From: Deltaproteobacteria bacterium
GTDB taxonomy: Bacteria > Desulfobacterota > GWC2-55-46 > DRME01
DNA length: 38,679 nucleotides
NCBI GenBank assembly: GCA_011375175.1
Contig: DRME01000020.1
Location: 1-38,679, forward strand
Direction of reading: 5' to 3'
Shown here: positions 1 through 8,090 of the stretch, piece after piece
Layout of the letters: the number at the start of each line of letters is the position of its first letter
Numbering within the stretch: the stretch's first letter is position 1
The notes under the pieces: generated by a model
What the model saw: only the letters and a program-made list of their open reading frames with translations
Database searches by the model: none
Told to the model about the DNA's origin: nothing
Made by a program: the position numbers and the translations under genes

Positions 1-37
1 AGAGCGCCGCAGCCAGCGCCAGTAGGGCCTTCTCCAT
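1..37 (-). CDS. ntpK: V/A-type ATP synthase subunit K (proteolipid), 5' end only
   Basis: Only the first 12 codons are inside the window; the gene runs off the left edge. They read MEKALLALAAAL, a hydrophobic start typical of the membrane-rotor proteolipid (c-ring) of V/A-type ATPases. The ATG at 37-35 has a GGAGG Shine-Dalgarno sequence six bases upstream. The call rests mainly on position: it follows subunit I on the same strand, the usual order in V/A-type ATPase operons. A repeat element fills most of the 280-nt gap between the two genes. Confidence 0.6.
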   Translation of the reverse strand, partial: MEKALLALAAAL

Positions 38-107
38 GTCACACCTCCGCCTCTCGTCTTTGTCCGCTCCCTGCGCGACGGGGAGCGCCAGCGTCCGGAC
101 TTACTAT

Positions 108-311
108 GGAAACTCTGATTAATTACCCTGGGGGAGACTTTCTGTAGAAAGTTTCCCCCCGACCCCCTTCAAAGACTTTTAATTCCCTGCGGATCATCCC
201 GATTTTGCAAGCAAAATCGGGATGATCCGCAGGGCGTTAAAAGTTTTTGGAGGGAGTCTGAGGGAACCTTTTTACAAAAAGGTTCCCTCAGCGCAACAAA
301 TCAGAACTTCC
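108..311. repeat. Palindromic intergenic repeat, copy 1 (central palindrome type 1)
   Basis: A complete 204-bp element. Order: left terminal repeat with CTCTGATT; hairpin A (GGGGGAGACTTTCTG paired with the strand ending GTTTCCCCCC); outer stem strand with CCCTTCAAAGACTTTTAA; a near-perfect central palindrome from about 184 to 234 centred on GATTTTGCAAGCAAAATC; the other stem strand with TTAAAAGTTTTTGGAGGGAG; hairpin B (TGAGGGAACC ... GGTTCCCTCA with a T5/A5 tip); and a right terminal repeat ending CAGAACTTCCC. It lies between ATPase subunits I and K and ends 6 nt before the stop codon of subunit I. Confidence 0.9.
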
Positions 312-317
312 CTTATA

Positions 318-2186
318 TTACCGCTTTTTGAAGGGTCTGTACACCCTTCCGCCGCCTTCGTAGAACTTGCCGAGGAATTCCACGTAATGGAGCCTCATGG
401 ACTGGATCGACGGGCTCAGCAGCGTAAGGCAGACGTTGAAGCCGTGGATGATCACGGCGATGACGACACCGAGAAGGAGGCTTCCCGCCAGTCCGCCGAG
501 CTTGTTGGCCACCGCCGCCAGCACGACCGACACGGTGCCCACTGCCATGAGCCTCACGTAGGAGATGATGTTGGCCACCGTCTCGATGAACTGCACCGGT
601 CCCTCGATGCCCTCGAGCACGGTTACGGCCGCCACGGAGACGGCAAGCGTCGCCAGCGCCGGCGTCGTGACCGTCGGCGGCAGCCACCCCGTCACCGCGG
701 CAGCAGCCGCGAGGATGGAGAGGACGAAGACCAAGGCGGCGAAGCGGGCGGCAGCCTCGCGCACCCGGCCGCGGCGCACCATGTTTGTGAAGCCGAGGAC
801 GATGCCGAGCATGACGTGACCGACGCCTATGCCGAGCGAGAGGACGAGGAAGGTCTTCAGCGCCCTCATCCTGTCGAAGAGCAGCGGATGGAGTATGCCG
901 AGCCTCTCGCCGAGGTCGCCGAAGAACTCGCCGAAGAGCACGCCGAAGAGGATCGTCCACAGGGCCGACACGATGAAGACATAGCCCACATCGCGCGCAA
1001 AGGGACTATCCCCGTAGCGGCGTCTCACGAAGAGGGCGATGGCGAGCACGGCGAGCCCGTAGCCCACGTCTCCGACTATGATGCCGAAGAATACGGGAAA
1101 GAAGACGGCGAAGAAGGGGGTTGGGTCTACGGAGCCGTACCTCGGCGTGGGCAGCGCGGCGAGAAAGACCTCGAAGGGCCGCACAAGGGGCGGGTTCTTG
1201 ATGAGCACCGGCACGTGGGCCTCGTCGACGTCGTCCAGGTCGAGCTCCCTGACGAGCACCTTGTAGCCGAAGCGTTCGGCCATGGCCGAGGCCGTGCGCA
1301 GGTACTCACGGCGGGGCACGTAACCCTCCATGACAAAGGCGCTCCTCGTCCTTGCGCAGTGGGAGAGCATCCCTATCTCGTCGATGGCGTCCTCGACGGC
1401 GGCCAGAAGGCCCTCGACCCTCCCGCGCCAGAGCCTGGAAAGCTCGGCGCTCCGTTCGTCGAGCTTTCTTATCATGCGCGGGATGGTCTCCTTTCTCACG
1501 GCCATCTCCCTTATGGCCGCAACGAGCGGCAGGTCCGCGTACTCGTCGGGCAGCCGTATCTCGCTTATGCCCTCGCCGAGCACCACGCTCCTTATGGTCT
1601 CGGCGTACCTCTTCGGAAAGCTCAGCACCACGCCCAGCGTCGTCTCGTCGATGTTTATGAGGTGCATCTCGTAGGCGCCGCCCGTTATTCGCACAACCTC
1701 CTCGTCTATGAGGGTGAGCACATCCTGGCGCGCCCTGTCGATGGTGAGCCCCATGAGCTCGAAGCGCGCAAAGCCGCCGAGCCTCGTCACGATGCGTGCA
1801 AATCCCCTCAATATCTTCTCGTACCTCTTGATGGACGAGAGCTCGTCGAGGAGTTTTTCCTTCTCGGCCGTAACGGCCCTGATCTCCTCTTCCACCGGCG
1901 CAAGGTCGTCGAGCATCGGGCGGATATCCCCGGCCGCCGCCTTCTCGGGCTCCGCGCCGCCCTCTCCAAGGAGGAAGAGGAGATTTTTCAGTCTCTCCCT
2001 GGCTGCGAGCAAAAAGTCCTTTTCCTCGAGCTTGTCTCTCTCCACGGCGATGCGCGAGAGCATGGGGTCGTCCTCTACGGGCACCTCCTCTATGTGGAGC
2101 ACCGAGAGCTCGTGGAGCGTCCTGACCGTCTCGTCGAGGAGGCTTCTCGGCCCGATTATCTGGATCCTCGCCATGGGCTCTATCAT
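318..2186 (-). CDS. ntpI: V/A-type ATP synthase subunit I
   Basis: Membrane stator subunit of a V/A-type ATPase, homologous to the eukaryotic V-ATPase a subunit; it provides the half-channels for H+ or Na+ beside the proteolipid ring. The product is 622 aa. The first ~320 residues are soluble and rich in coiled-coil heptads. The rest holds about seven membrane segments, starting near FFPVFFGIIVGDVGYGLAVL. The conserved arginine motif near the C terminus is visible (SMRLHYVEFLGKF followed by YEGGG), as is ISYVRLMAVG. Start at 2186 is 3 nt after the stop of the upstream stalk gene; a second in-frame Met four codons on (MARIQIIG) is an equally plausible start. It is co-transcribed with the stalk gene and subunit K. 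Confidence 0.92.
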   Translation of the reverse strand: MIEPMARIQIIGPRSLLDETVRTLHELSVLHIEEVPVEDDPMLSRIAVERDKLEEKDFLLAARERLKNLLFLLGEGGAEPEKAAAGDIRPMLDDLAPVEEEIRAVTAEKEKLLDELSSIKRYEKILRGFARIVTRLGGFARFELMGLTIDRARQDVLTLIDEEVVRITGGAYEMHLINIDETTLGVVLSFPKRYAETIRSVVLGEGISEIRLPDEYADLPLVAAIREMAVRKETIPRMIRKLDERSAELSRLWRGRVEGLLAAVEDAIDEIGMLSHCARTRSAFVMEGYVPRREYLRTASAMAERFGYKVLVRELDLDDVDEAHVPVLIKNPPLVRPFEVFLAALPTPRYGSVDPTPFFAVFFPVFFGIIVGDVGYGLAVLAIALFVRRRYGDSPFARDVGYVFIVSALWTILFGVLFGEFFGDLGERLGILHPLLFDRMRALKTFLVLSLGIGVGHVMLGIVLGFTNMVRRGRVREAAARFAALVFVLSILAAAAAVTGWLPPTVTTPALATLAVSVAAVTVLEGIEGPVQFIETVANIISYVRLMAVGTVSVVLAAVANKLGGLAGSLLLGVVIAVIIHGFNVCLTLLSPSIQSMRLHYVEFLGKFYEGGGRVYRPFKKR

Positions 2187-2189
2187 CGG

Positions 2190-2510
2190 TCATCTCAGGC
2201 TTCTGGTGACGAAATCGACGACCGCCCTGACGGCCTCGTCGATACGCCCCGCGGCCCTGGCCTTCAGCTCCTCGACGGCCCTGCGCCCCTCCTCCTCCAC
2301 GGCCTCGATCTCGGCGGCGAGGGCCTTCTCGGCCTCGGCCCTCTCGGCGGCGAGCTCCCGTTCGAGCTCCTCCCGGCGCTCTTCGGCGAGCTTCCCCGCC
2401 CTCTTCACCGCCTCGGCCCGCCTCGCGTCGGCCTCCTTGCGGGCCTCCTCGAGCATGGCCTCCATGCGGGCCTCTTTCTTCTTCAATACATCGAGTATGT
2501 CCTCGGCCAT
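2190..2510 (-). CDS. V/A-type ATPase peripheral-stalk subunit (H-like coiled coil)
   Basis: A 106-aa, almost entirely helical, charged protein starting MAEDILDVLKKKEARM and dominated by Ala/Glu/Arg heptads, ending AVVDFVTRSLR. Short coiled coils of this size directly before subunit I are the peripheral-stalk H/G-type subunits that pair with subunit E to form the stator. The reading frame stays open upstream into the neighbouring repeat, but the ATG at 2510, with GGAG about ten bases before it, gives the expected size. Its stop is 3 nt from the start of subunit I. Family assignment relies on context because coiled coils have little diagnostic sequence. Confidence 0.75.
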   Translation of the reverse strand: MAEDILDVLKKKEARMEAMLEEARKEADARRAEAVKRAGKLAEERREELERELAAERAEAEKALAAEIEAVEEEGRRAVEELKARAAGRIDEAVRAVVDFVTRSLR

Positions 2511-2535
2511 GTGCGAAGAGCTCCATTGAAAGCCA

Positions 2536-2756
2536 GGGAAGACTCTGATTAAGTACCCTGGGGGAAACTTTCTGTAGAAAGTTTCCCCCAGACCCCCTTC
2601 AAAGACTTTCAATACGACTTGGTTTCCCCCTGTTTTGCCTGGCAAAACAGGGGGAAACCAGCTCGCATTAAAAGTTTTTGGAGGGAGTCTGAGGGAACCG
2701 GGGGTCTGTGACCCTTTTACAAAAAGGTTCCCTCAGTGCAATAAATCAAAGTTTCC
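2536..2756. repeat. Palindromic intergenic repeat, copy 2 (type 2 centre)
   Basis: Full element with ends GGGAAGACTCTGATT and ATAAATCAAAGTTTCC. Hairpin A is the short form; the central palindrome is type 2, centred on GTTTTGCCTGGCAAAAC; hairpin B carries an extra tip sequence with GGGTCTGTGACCC. The outermost base pairs of the central stem are imperfect here (CTTGG against CCAGC). It lies upstream of the ATPase stalk gene and is the first of two copies in the same orientation. Confidence 0.9.
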
Positions 2757-2800
2757 AAAGTCTTTGAAGGGGCGTCCTGCCCGCGTCGGCTGCCTCGGGG

Positions 2801-2875
2801 GGCCGTACCGGGGGGGCGGGCCGCAAAGGCGTAAAAAAATCCCGCCTGGCGCGGCCCGACCCCCCCGGTACGGCC
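2801..2875. repeat. Second repeat family: long GC-rich hairpin, copy 1
   Basis: A 75-nt hairpin between palindromic repeats 2 and 3. Outer arms GGCCGTACCGGGGGGGC and its near complement at 2860-2875; then GGGCCGC against GCGGCCC; then an inner GGCG/CGCC pair around an A7 tract. The inner core recurs in the opposite orientation at 5697-5764 with different outer arms. No coding function is apparent. Confidence 0.7.
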
Positions 2876-2900
2876 GAAGATCCGAATAACATACGATGGG

Positions 2901-3115
2901 GCAGGGGGGAAACGTGGGCCTGTGGCCCTTCTACAGAGAGTTTCCCCCAGACCCCCTTCAAAGACTTTCAATACGACTTGGTTTCCCCCTGTTTTGCCTG
3001 GCAAAACAGGGGGAAACCAAGTCGCGTTAAAAGTTTTTGGAGGGAGTCTGAGGGAACCGGGGGTCTGTGACCCTTTTACAAAAAGGTTCCCTCAGTGCAA
3101 TCAACCAGAGTCTCC
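2901..3115. repeat. Palindromic intergenic repeat, copy 3 (type 2 centre)
   Basis: Same orientation and centre as copy 2. The left terminal repeat is eroded (no CTCTGATT). Hairpin A has the long tip (GTGGGCCTGTGGCCC) and hairpin B has the GGGTCTGTGACCC tip. The central stem is perfect, with ACTTGG pairing to CCAAGT. It ends about 75 nt before the nadB promoter. Confidence 0.88.
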
Positions 3116-3188
3116 TTAATTATTACAGATCATCTCCGTCGTGGCAAGCAAAGCCGCAACCACGCGCCGCGGCCGTCGGGCGCGCCGC

Positions 3189-3217
3189 TTGACAAAGGGC
3201 CGCGCATGGCATAAGAT
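3189..3217 (+). promoter_or_regulatory. Sigma-70-type promoter of nadB
   Basis: TTGACA (perfect -35) at 3189-3194, a 17-nt spacer, then TAAGAT (5 of 6) at 3212-3217. The predicted start of transcription near 3224 leaves a leader of about 22 nt before the TTG start of nadB, with GGAGGG at 3232-3237. Confidence 0.75.
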
Positions 3218-3245
3218 TTCACTTGTTTTCCGGAGGGTTTCGGGC

Positions 3246-4844
3246 TTGGAGATACGAAGCGACTTTCTCGTCATAGGCAGCGGCATAGCGGGACTCAGTT
3301 TTGCGCTCAAGGCGGCCCGCGCGGGCACGGTGGCCGTGGTCACCAAGCGTGCCGTGCGGGAGTCGGCCACCTATTACGCCCAGGGCGGCATAGCCTCGGT
3401 CCTCAGCGCGGAGGACAGCTTCGAGGACCATATAAGGGATACCATAGCCGCCGGGGCCGGTCTGTGCGACCGTTCCGTAGTGGAGATGGTCGTGCGCGAC
3501 GGCCCTGCGCGGATCCGCGAGCTGATGGAGTTGGGCGCACGGTTCACCAACCGCCGTGTGGACGGTCACCTGGAGCTCGACCTCGGCAAGGAGGGCGGCC
3601 ACTCCAAGCGCAGGATAGTCCATGCAGGCGACATCACGGGCCGCGAGGTGGAGGACGCGCTCATAAAGGCCGTGGAGGCCGAGAAGAGGATCGCCGTCTA
3701 CGAGCAGCACATGGCGGTGGACCTCATAACGCACACCAAGTTCGTAAGCAGGGACGGGCCCGAGCGGGTATGGGGCGCCTACGTGCTCGACGGGGCGACG
3801 GGACGGGTGGAGACCATGCTCGCCCCCACCACCGTCCTGGCGACCGGAGGCGGCGGCAAGGTCTACATCTACACGAGCAACCCCGACGTGGCCTCGGGCG
3901 ACGGCATCGCCATGGCCTACCGGGCGGGAGCCGAGGTCGCCAACATGGAGTTCATCCAGTTCCACCCCACCTGCCTCTACCACCCCGAAGCCAAGAGCTT
4001 CCTCATAAGCGAGGCCCTGAGGGGCGAGGGCGCCGTGCTGAGGCTGCGCGACGGCTCGACCTTCATGGACCGCTACCACGAAATGGCGGAGCTCGCACCC
4101 CGCGACATCGTGGCCAGGGCCATAGACTTCGAGCTCAAGAAGAGGGGCGACGAGTACGTGCTCCTCGATATAAGCCACAGGCCCGCGGCCTTCATCAAGA
4201 AGCGCTTCCCCAACATATACAGAAAGTGCCTCGAGTTCGGTTTCGACCTCACCGCCGGACCCGTCCCCGTCGTCCCGGCGGCCCATTACATATGCGGCGG
4301 GGCGCGCACCGACACCAACGGGAAGACCACCATCGAAGGGCTCTACGCCATAGGCGAGACGGCCTGCACCGGCCTTCACGGCGCCAACAGGCTCGCATCC
4401 AACTCGCTTCTCGAGGCCCTGGTCTTCGCAAACCGCGCCGCGGCCCACGCCACCTCAAGGGGCAGGGACCGCCCTCCCCTTCCCAGCGTGCCCCCCTGGG
4501 AGCCCGGCGAGGCCGTCCCAAGCGACGAGGCGGTGGTCATCACCCACAACTGGGACGAGATCAGGCGCTTCATGTGGAACTACGTGGGCATAGTCCGCTC
4601 CGACAAGCGCCTGGAGAGGGCCCACCGGCGCATCAGGCTGCTGCAGCGGGAAATAAACGAATACTACTGGGACTTCACCGTCACAGGCGACCTGCTCGAG
4701 CTGCGCAACATCGCAACCGTCGCCGAACTCATCATACGCTGCGCCATGACGAGAAAGGAGTCGCGGGGACTCCACTACAACATAGACTACCCCCGCCGCG
4801 ACGACGAGCGGTTCCTCAGGGACACGGTCATAAGGCGGGAGTGA
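3246..4844 (+). CDS. nadB: L-aspartate oxidase
   Basis: FAD enzyme that oxidises L-aspartate to iminoaspartate, the first step of de novo NAD synthesis; soluble and able to use fumarate or oxygen as acceptor. 532 aa, the normal family length. Visible features: N-terminal Rossmann motif VIGSGIAG, TYYAQGGIASVL flavin-site segment, second nucleotide-loop ATGGGGKVY, the succinate-dehydrogenase-like EFIQFHPT, and a C-terminal helical domain ending near YNIDYPRRDDE. Start chosen as TTG at 3246, where the family normally begins, with GGAGGG eight bases upstream; the frame is open further upstream into non-coding sequence. It is a single-gene unit convergent with the next gene; nadA and nadC are not in the window. 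Confidence 0.93.
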   Translation: MEIRSDFLVIGSGIAGLSFALKAARAGTVAVVTKRAVRESATYYAQGGIASVLSAEDSFEDHIRDTIAAGAGLCDRSVVEMVVRDGPARIRELMELGARFTNRRVDGHLELDLGKEGGHSKRRIVHAGDITGREVEDALIKAVEAEKRIAVYEQHMAVDLITHTKFVSRDGPERVWGAYVLDGATGRVETMLAPTTVLATGGGGKVYIYTSNPDVASGDGIAMAYRAGAEVANMEFIQFHPTCLYHPEAKSFLISEALRGEGAVLRLRDGSTFMDRYHEMAELAPRDIVARAIDFELKKRGDEYVLLDISHRPAAFIKKRFPNIYRKCLEFGFDLTAGPVPVVPAAHYICGGARTDTNGKTTIEGLYAIGETACTGLHGANRLASNSLLEALVFANRAAAHATSRGRDRPPLPSVPPWEPGEAVPSDEAVVITHNWDEIRRFMWNYVGIVRSDKRLERAHRRIRLLQREINEYYWDFTVTGDLLELRNIATVAELIIRCAMTRKESRGLHYNIDYPRRDDERFLRDTVIRRE

Positions 4845-4876
4845 GCCTCTCCGCTTCCTTCACTGAAAGGAAGGCG

Positions 4877-5662
4877 TCACGGGCGTACCGGGGGTTCTCC
4901 TTTCATCTCCTCCAGGCGCCGGAAGGCGGCGCGAAGACCGGCTGAGGGGCCGTGAAGGGCGAGGACGACGGCACCCTCGCTGCCGTCCACGCCGCCCGAG
5001 GCCACGTGCACGGCCCGCACGCCGGAAGAGCCGAAGAGCGTCTCCACCGCCTCGATCTCGGTGACGACCCTGGCTCCCACGATGGGCATGAAGCCTACGG
5101 CGAGTCCCGTAGCCCTTCCGACGCGACCGGTGCCGCACATGGTGGCGGCCTCCGCCACCGAGGGGATGAGCTTTTCAAGACCCACGGGCACGACGAGATT
5201 TGCGCCCCTTGCGGCCACTATGCCGAGGGCCGACCCTATGGAGCCGCCGCGCTCATCGGCGAGGAGCACGCCGGCCATGCCGGAGGTGTCCACCGCGTTC
5301 GCGCCCTTTATGCAGACATCACGGGCCGTGAAGTCCTCGAGCGCCTCGGCCGGGCTCATATCGACCTGACGGCCGTCGACGACGACCACGGGCGCTGCCC
5401 GCCTCTCCCTCTCGTTGGCGCCCAGCAGGCCGCCGCCTATCCTGCCGGCGGCGAACCAGTACCTGTCCACGGGCCTGCCCGTCAGGCGCTCGGCGACAAA
5501 GGCGTTGGTCGTGCCGCCAAAGACCACCACCCTACCCTTCGAGAGCGCGGCCCGCACCTCGGCAAGCCGGCAGACAGCCTCGGCTATGAGACGCTTCGAC
5601 TCCGAAGGGGTAAGGACCACCAGGGCCCTCTCACGCCCGGAAACCTCGACATCCGTACCCAT
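4877..5662 (-). CDS. Conserved-looking protein of unknown function
   Basis: I do not recognise a characterised family. The 261-aa product is soluble, with no signal peptide or membrane helix. It has alternating hydrophobic strands and Gly-rich turns: VVVFGGTTNAFVAERLTG around residue 45, IKGANAVDTSGMAG near the middle, MCGTGRVGRATGLAVGFMP later. This suggests an alpha/beta fold that may bind a phosphorylated ligand, but that is only an impression. Start ATG at 5662 has GGAGGA seven bases upstream; the open frame upstream runs through a hairpin repeat and is not coding. It faces nadB, with 32 nt between the two stops, and lies downstream of lptD on the same strand, separated by the repeat. Confidence 0.75.
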   Translation of the reverse strand: MGTDVEVSGRERALVVLTPSESKRLIAEAVCRLAEVRAALSKGRVVVFGGTTNAFVAERLTGRPVDRYWFAAGRIGGGLLGANERERRAAPVVVVDGRQVDMSPAEALEDFTARDVCIKGANAVDTSGMAGVLLADERGGSIGSALGIVAARGANLVVPVGLEKLIPSVAEAATMCGTGRVGRATGLAVGFMPIVGARVVTEIEAVETLFGSSGVRAVHVASGGVDGSEGAVVLALHGPSAGLRAAFRRLEEMKGEPPVRP

Positions 5663-5696
5663 CTTTCTTCCTCCTCGCTTTCTCATGGGGAACGGA

Positions 5697-5764
5697 GGGA
5701 GCCGGCGCATCGGGCCGCGCCAGGCGGGGTTTTTACGCCCTTGCGGCCCGACCCGCCGGCTCCC
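5697..5764. repeat. Second repeat family: long GC-rich hairpin, copy 2
   Basis: Hairpin with outer arms GGGAGCCGGCG / CCGCCGGCTCCC, then CGGGCCGC / GCGGCCCG, then inner GGCGGGG-T5-ACGCC. The core matches the copy at 2801-2875 in reverse orientation, while the outer arms differ yet still pair with each other. It lies between the end of lptD and the start of the unknown gene at 5662. Confidence 0.7.
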
Positions 5765-5801
5765 CCTTGAAGCGCAACAGGGCAAGGGGGCCTCCCTCCC
5801 C

Positions 5802-8090
5802 TCATTTCCCCTCGAACCTGCCCTTGATTCCCCCCACCTCGCCGAGACCCTTGAGGCTGAAGGTGAGCATGACGAGCTGTTCTTCGAGCAGGTCCCGGTA
5901 CTCTATCTTAACGCCCCAGCACTGGTGCATGTACTCGGCGCCGTAGTCGGTCTCCAGCGACTTGCCGGCGTCGAAGGAGTAACGGTTGCGGTAGCTCAGC
6001 GCCACCGGGTCGGCCAGGCGCAGCCGCCAGTAGACTTCAGCGTAACGGCGCGAGCTGTCGAGGACGGCGGCCGAGGTCGCGGCCGAGGCGGCGGAGGGCT
6101 GCGCCGGCGACGGGACTGAAAGCGAACCGGGGGGGGTGTTCCTGAAACGGTAGTTGAGCGAGAGGGCGTTGCCGTAGGCGTCGCCGTAGCCGGCCGTGAT
6201 GTCGTACTTGTCGAGGGCGCGCTCGTAGACGTCGTAGAGCGCCCGGGCCGAGACCTCCACGGCTTCCATGGGCCGGAGGATCACCTCGGCGGTGACGTCG
6301 GAGAAGGGCTGTTTCTTCACGCCGGGGACGGCCGGGCGGCGCGCCGCTCCGATGTCGTAGCTCTGGCTTATGTCGAAGTAGAGGAAGTCGAGATAACGCT
6401 TGCGGCCGTCCTTCTCGAACCTTCCCGTGACGGTGTTGTTGAGCGAGTAGGTTATCCTGTTGGCCGCTGCCACCCTGTCGAGGCTGTCAAAGCGCGGAAG
6501 CCTGCTCTGATCCACATCGGGTATGTAGACATAGACGAGCTTGGGCCTTACGGTGTGGCGCACCTTCCTGAGCACCTCGAAGCCGGGCTTGAAGATACGG
6601 ACAAAGGTAGTGGTGAGCACGCCCCGCACGTCGTACAGGTAGCGCCGGAAGCTCTCCCTGTCGTAGACCCCGGGCACGTCCCTGTCGTCTATCGAGTACC
6701 ACGTGAGCCTGGGACCTACAGACGGCGTGAACTCGAACCAGCCGCCAGGGCGGAGGGGGAGCGAGAGCCTGGGGTTGAGGTCGATGCGGTCGCCGCGAAG
6801 CCCCTTTCGCCTGTGGAAGTTCACGTAGGCGGAGTCGAGGGAGAAGCGAAGCGGCGTGCCGGAGATGTCGCGGCTCGGGCTGCGGAAGCTCACCTCCGGC
6901 AAACGCTGCAGCACCGTGTCGTCGTCGGCGAGCAGGAGGTTGTCGAAGTAGCGAAGCTCGGCGACGAGGCTGTAGGCCGCCCACTGTTTCGTCAGCGACA
7001 CGGTGCTCTCAAGGCTCTCGCGGCTTCGCATGAGGGCGTCCCTGCCGAAGTCGATGAAGTACTCGTCGTCGCTCACCATGTGGATGTCGGCCTTGAGGCG
7101 CACCCCCCCCGCAAGGCTCTCCCTGTGGCGCAGCTTCACCTCCCATCGGTCGTCGGTAGCGCTCTGGGGCCTCCTGAGATTGTCCACCGCCGAGCGGAAG
7201 CGGCGCACCCGCGTGATGTCGCGCTCCTTGTAGTGGTAGAAGTAGAACTCTCCCTCGCTCCGGCGCGTCCTCTTGTGGCGGAACTCGAACCCCTTGCCGA
7301 GCCCTCTTCTGCTCTCCACGTCGAGGTAGAACGTGGCGTCCATGTTGCCGGCCATGGCCCAGAAGAAGGAATTTCCCAGCACCGCGCCGCGCAGCCTCGA
7401 ATAGCCTGGGACAGGCGTCAGGAAACCGGTCTGCCTCTTCCTGTTCACCGGAGCTATGACGTAGGGCGAATAGAGGAGCGGGTATCCCTTGACCCTGAAG
7501 AAGGCGTTGCGCCCGGTAAGGAACTCGCCGAATGTCACCTTGGCTCTCGAAAGATGGAAGCTCCAGGCCGGTTCCTCGCCCTCCTCGCAGTCGCACGACG
7601 TGAAGGTGCTCTCCGTGGCCGTGTAGGTCTGCTCGCCGACCTTGCGTATCTCCTCGCCCGTTATGTAGACGTTCATCTCCCTGTAGAAGAAGCGCCCCCT
7701 CAGGACCACTGCCGTCTCGTCGTTTACGTTGAAGCTTATGGAGTCGCACTCGATTGAGTTTCCCGCCTCGTCCGTGCCGCGCACGTCACCGGCGACAAGG
7801 CCGGCGCCGGAGCTCATGTTTATCATCATCTTGTCGGCCGAAAGGCGCGTAAGTCCCTGGGTAACGACCACGTTCCCCTCGGCGAGATAGGTGTCGCTCT
7901 CCCTGTCGTAGCTCAGGGCGTCGGCCTCTATGTCTATAGGGCGGTCTCTTCTGAAGAATGGAGAGCCCTCGGTGGGGGCGGCGTAGCAGGGGGCGCAAAG
8001 AAGGAAGACGAAGGATAGGGCCGCAAGGACAGTCCGGCCCGCGGTCCCGTAACGCGCTCCGTCCACCGTCGCGCCGCGGTCCACGCTCAC
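5802..8090 (-). CDS. lptD: LPS-assembly protein LptD
   Basis: Outer-membrane beta-barrel that inserts lipopolysaccharide into the outer leaflet together with LptE. 762 aa. An N-terminal signal peptide (TVLAALSFVFLLCAPCYA) is followed by a periplasmic LptA/OstA-like beta-jellyroll (DIEADALSYDRESDTYLAEG onward), a CDC pair near residue 200, and a barrel domain full of alternating aromatic strands. The GTG at 8090 overlaps the folC stop as GTGA, suggesting translational coupling; a second GTG two codons later has a better Shine-Dalgarno (AGGTGA) and may be used instead. It is last in the trp-accD-folC transcription unit. Its presence argues for an LPS-bearing cell. Confidence 0.88.
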   Translation of the reverse strand: MSVDRGATVDGARYGTAGRTVLAALSFVFLLCAPCYAAPTEGSPFFRRDRPIDIEADALSYDRESDTYLAEGNVVVTQGLTRLSADKMMINMSSGAGLVAGDVRGTDEAGNSIECDSISFNVNDETAVVLRGRFFYREMNVYITGEEIRKVGEQTYTATESTFTSCDCEEGEEPAWSFHLSRAKVTFGEFLTGRNAFFRVKGYPLLYSPYVIAPVNRKRQTGFLTPVPGYSRLRGAVLGNSFFWAMAGNMDATFYLDVESRRGLGKGFEFRHKRTRRSEGEFYFYHYKERDITRVRRFRSAVDNLRRPQSATDDRWEVKLRHRESLAGGVRLKADIHMVSDDEYFIDFGRDALMRSRESLESTVSLTKQWAAYSLVAELRYFDNLLLADDDTVLQRLPEVSFRSPSRDISGTPLRFSLDSAYVNFHRRKGLRGDRIDLNPRLSLPLRPGGWFEFTPSVGPRLTWYSIDDRDVPGVYDRESFRRYLYDVRGVLTTTFVRIFKPGFEVLRKVRHTVRPKLVYVYIPDVDQSRLPRFDSLDRVAAANRITYSLNNTVTGRFEKDGRKRYLDFLYFDISQSYDIGAARRPAVPGVKKQPFSDVTAEVILRPMEAVEVSARALYDVYERALDKYDITAGYGDAYGNALSLNYRFRNTPPGSLSVPSPAQPSAASAATSAAVLDSSRRYAEVYWRLRLADPVALSYRNRYSFDAGKSLETDYGAEYMHQCWGVKIEYRDLLEEQLVMLTFSLKGLGEVGGIKGRFEGK

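Noticed and set aside
222-2552. Long + strand open frame of 776 codons over the ATPase genes
   Set aside because: It is antisense to subunit I and the stalk gene, begins inside a repeat, and has an Arg/His/Glu/Gly-rich composition typical of a GC-rich shadow frame.
2635-2889. Short frames starting MPGKTGGNQ in several places
   Set aside because: They are translations of the type 2 central palindrome and arms. Similar peptides appear on both strands wherever the repeat occurs, with no ribosome site, so they reflect the repeat and not a protein family.
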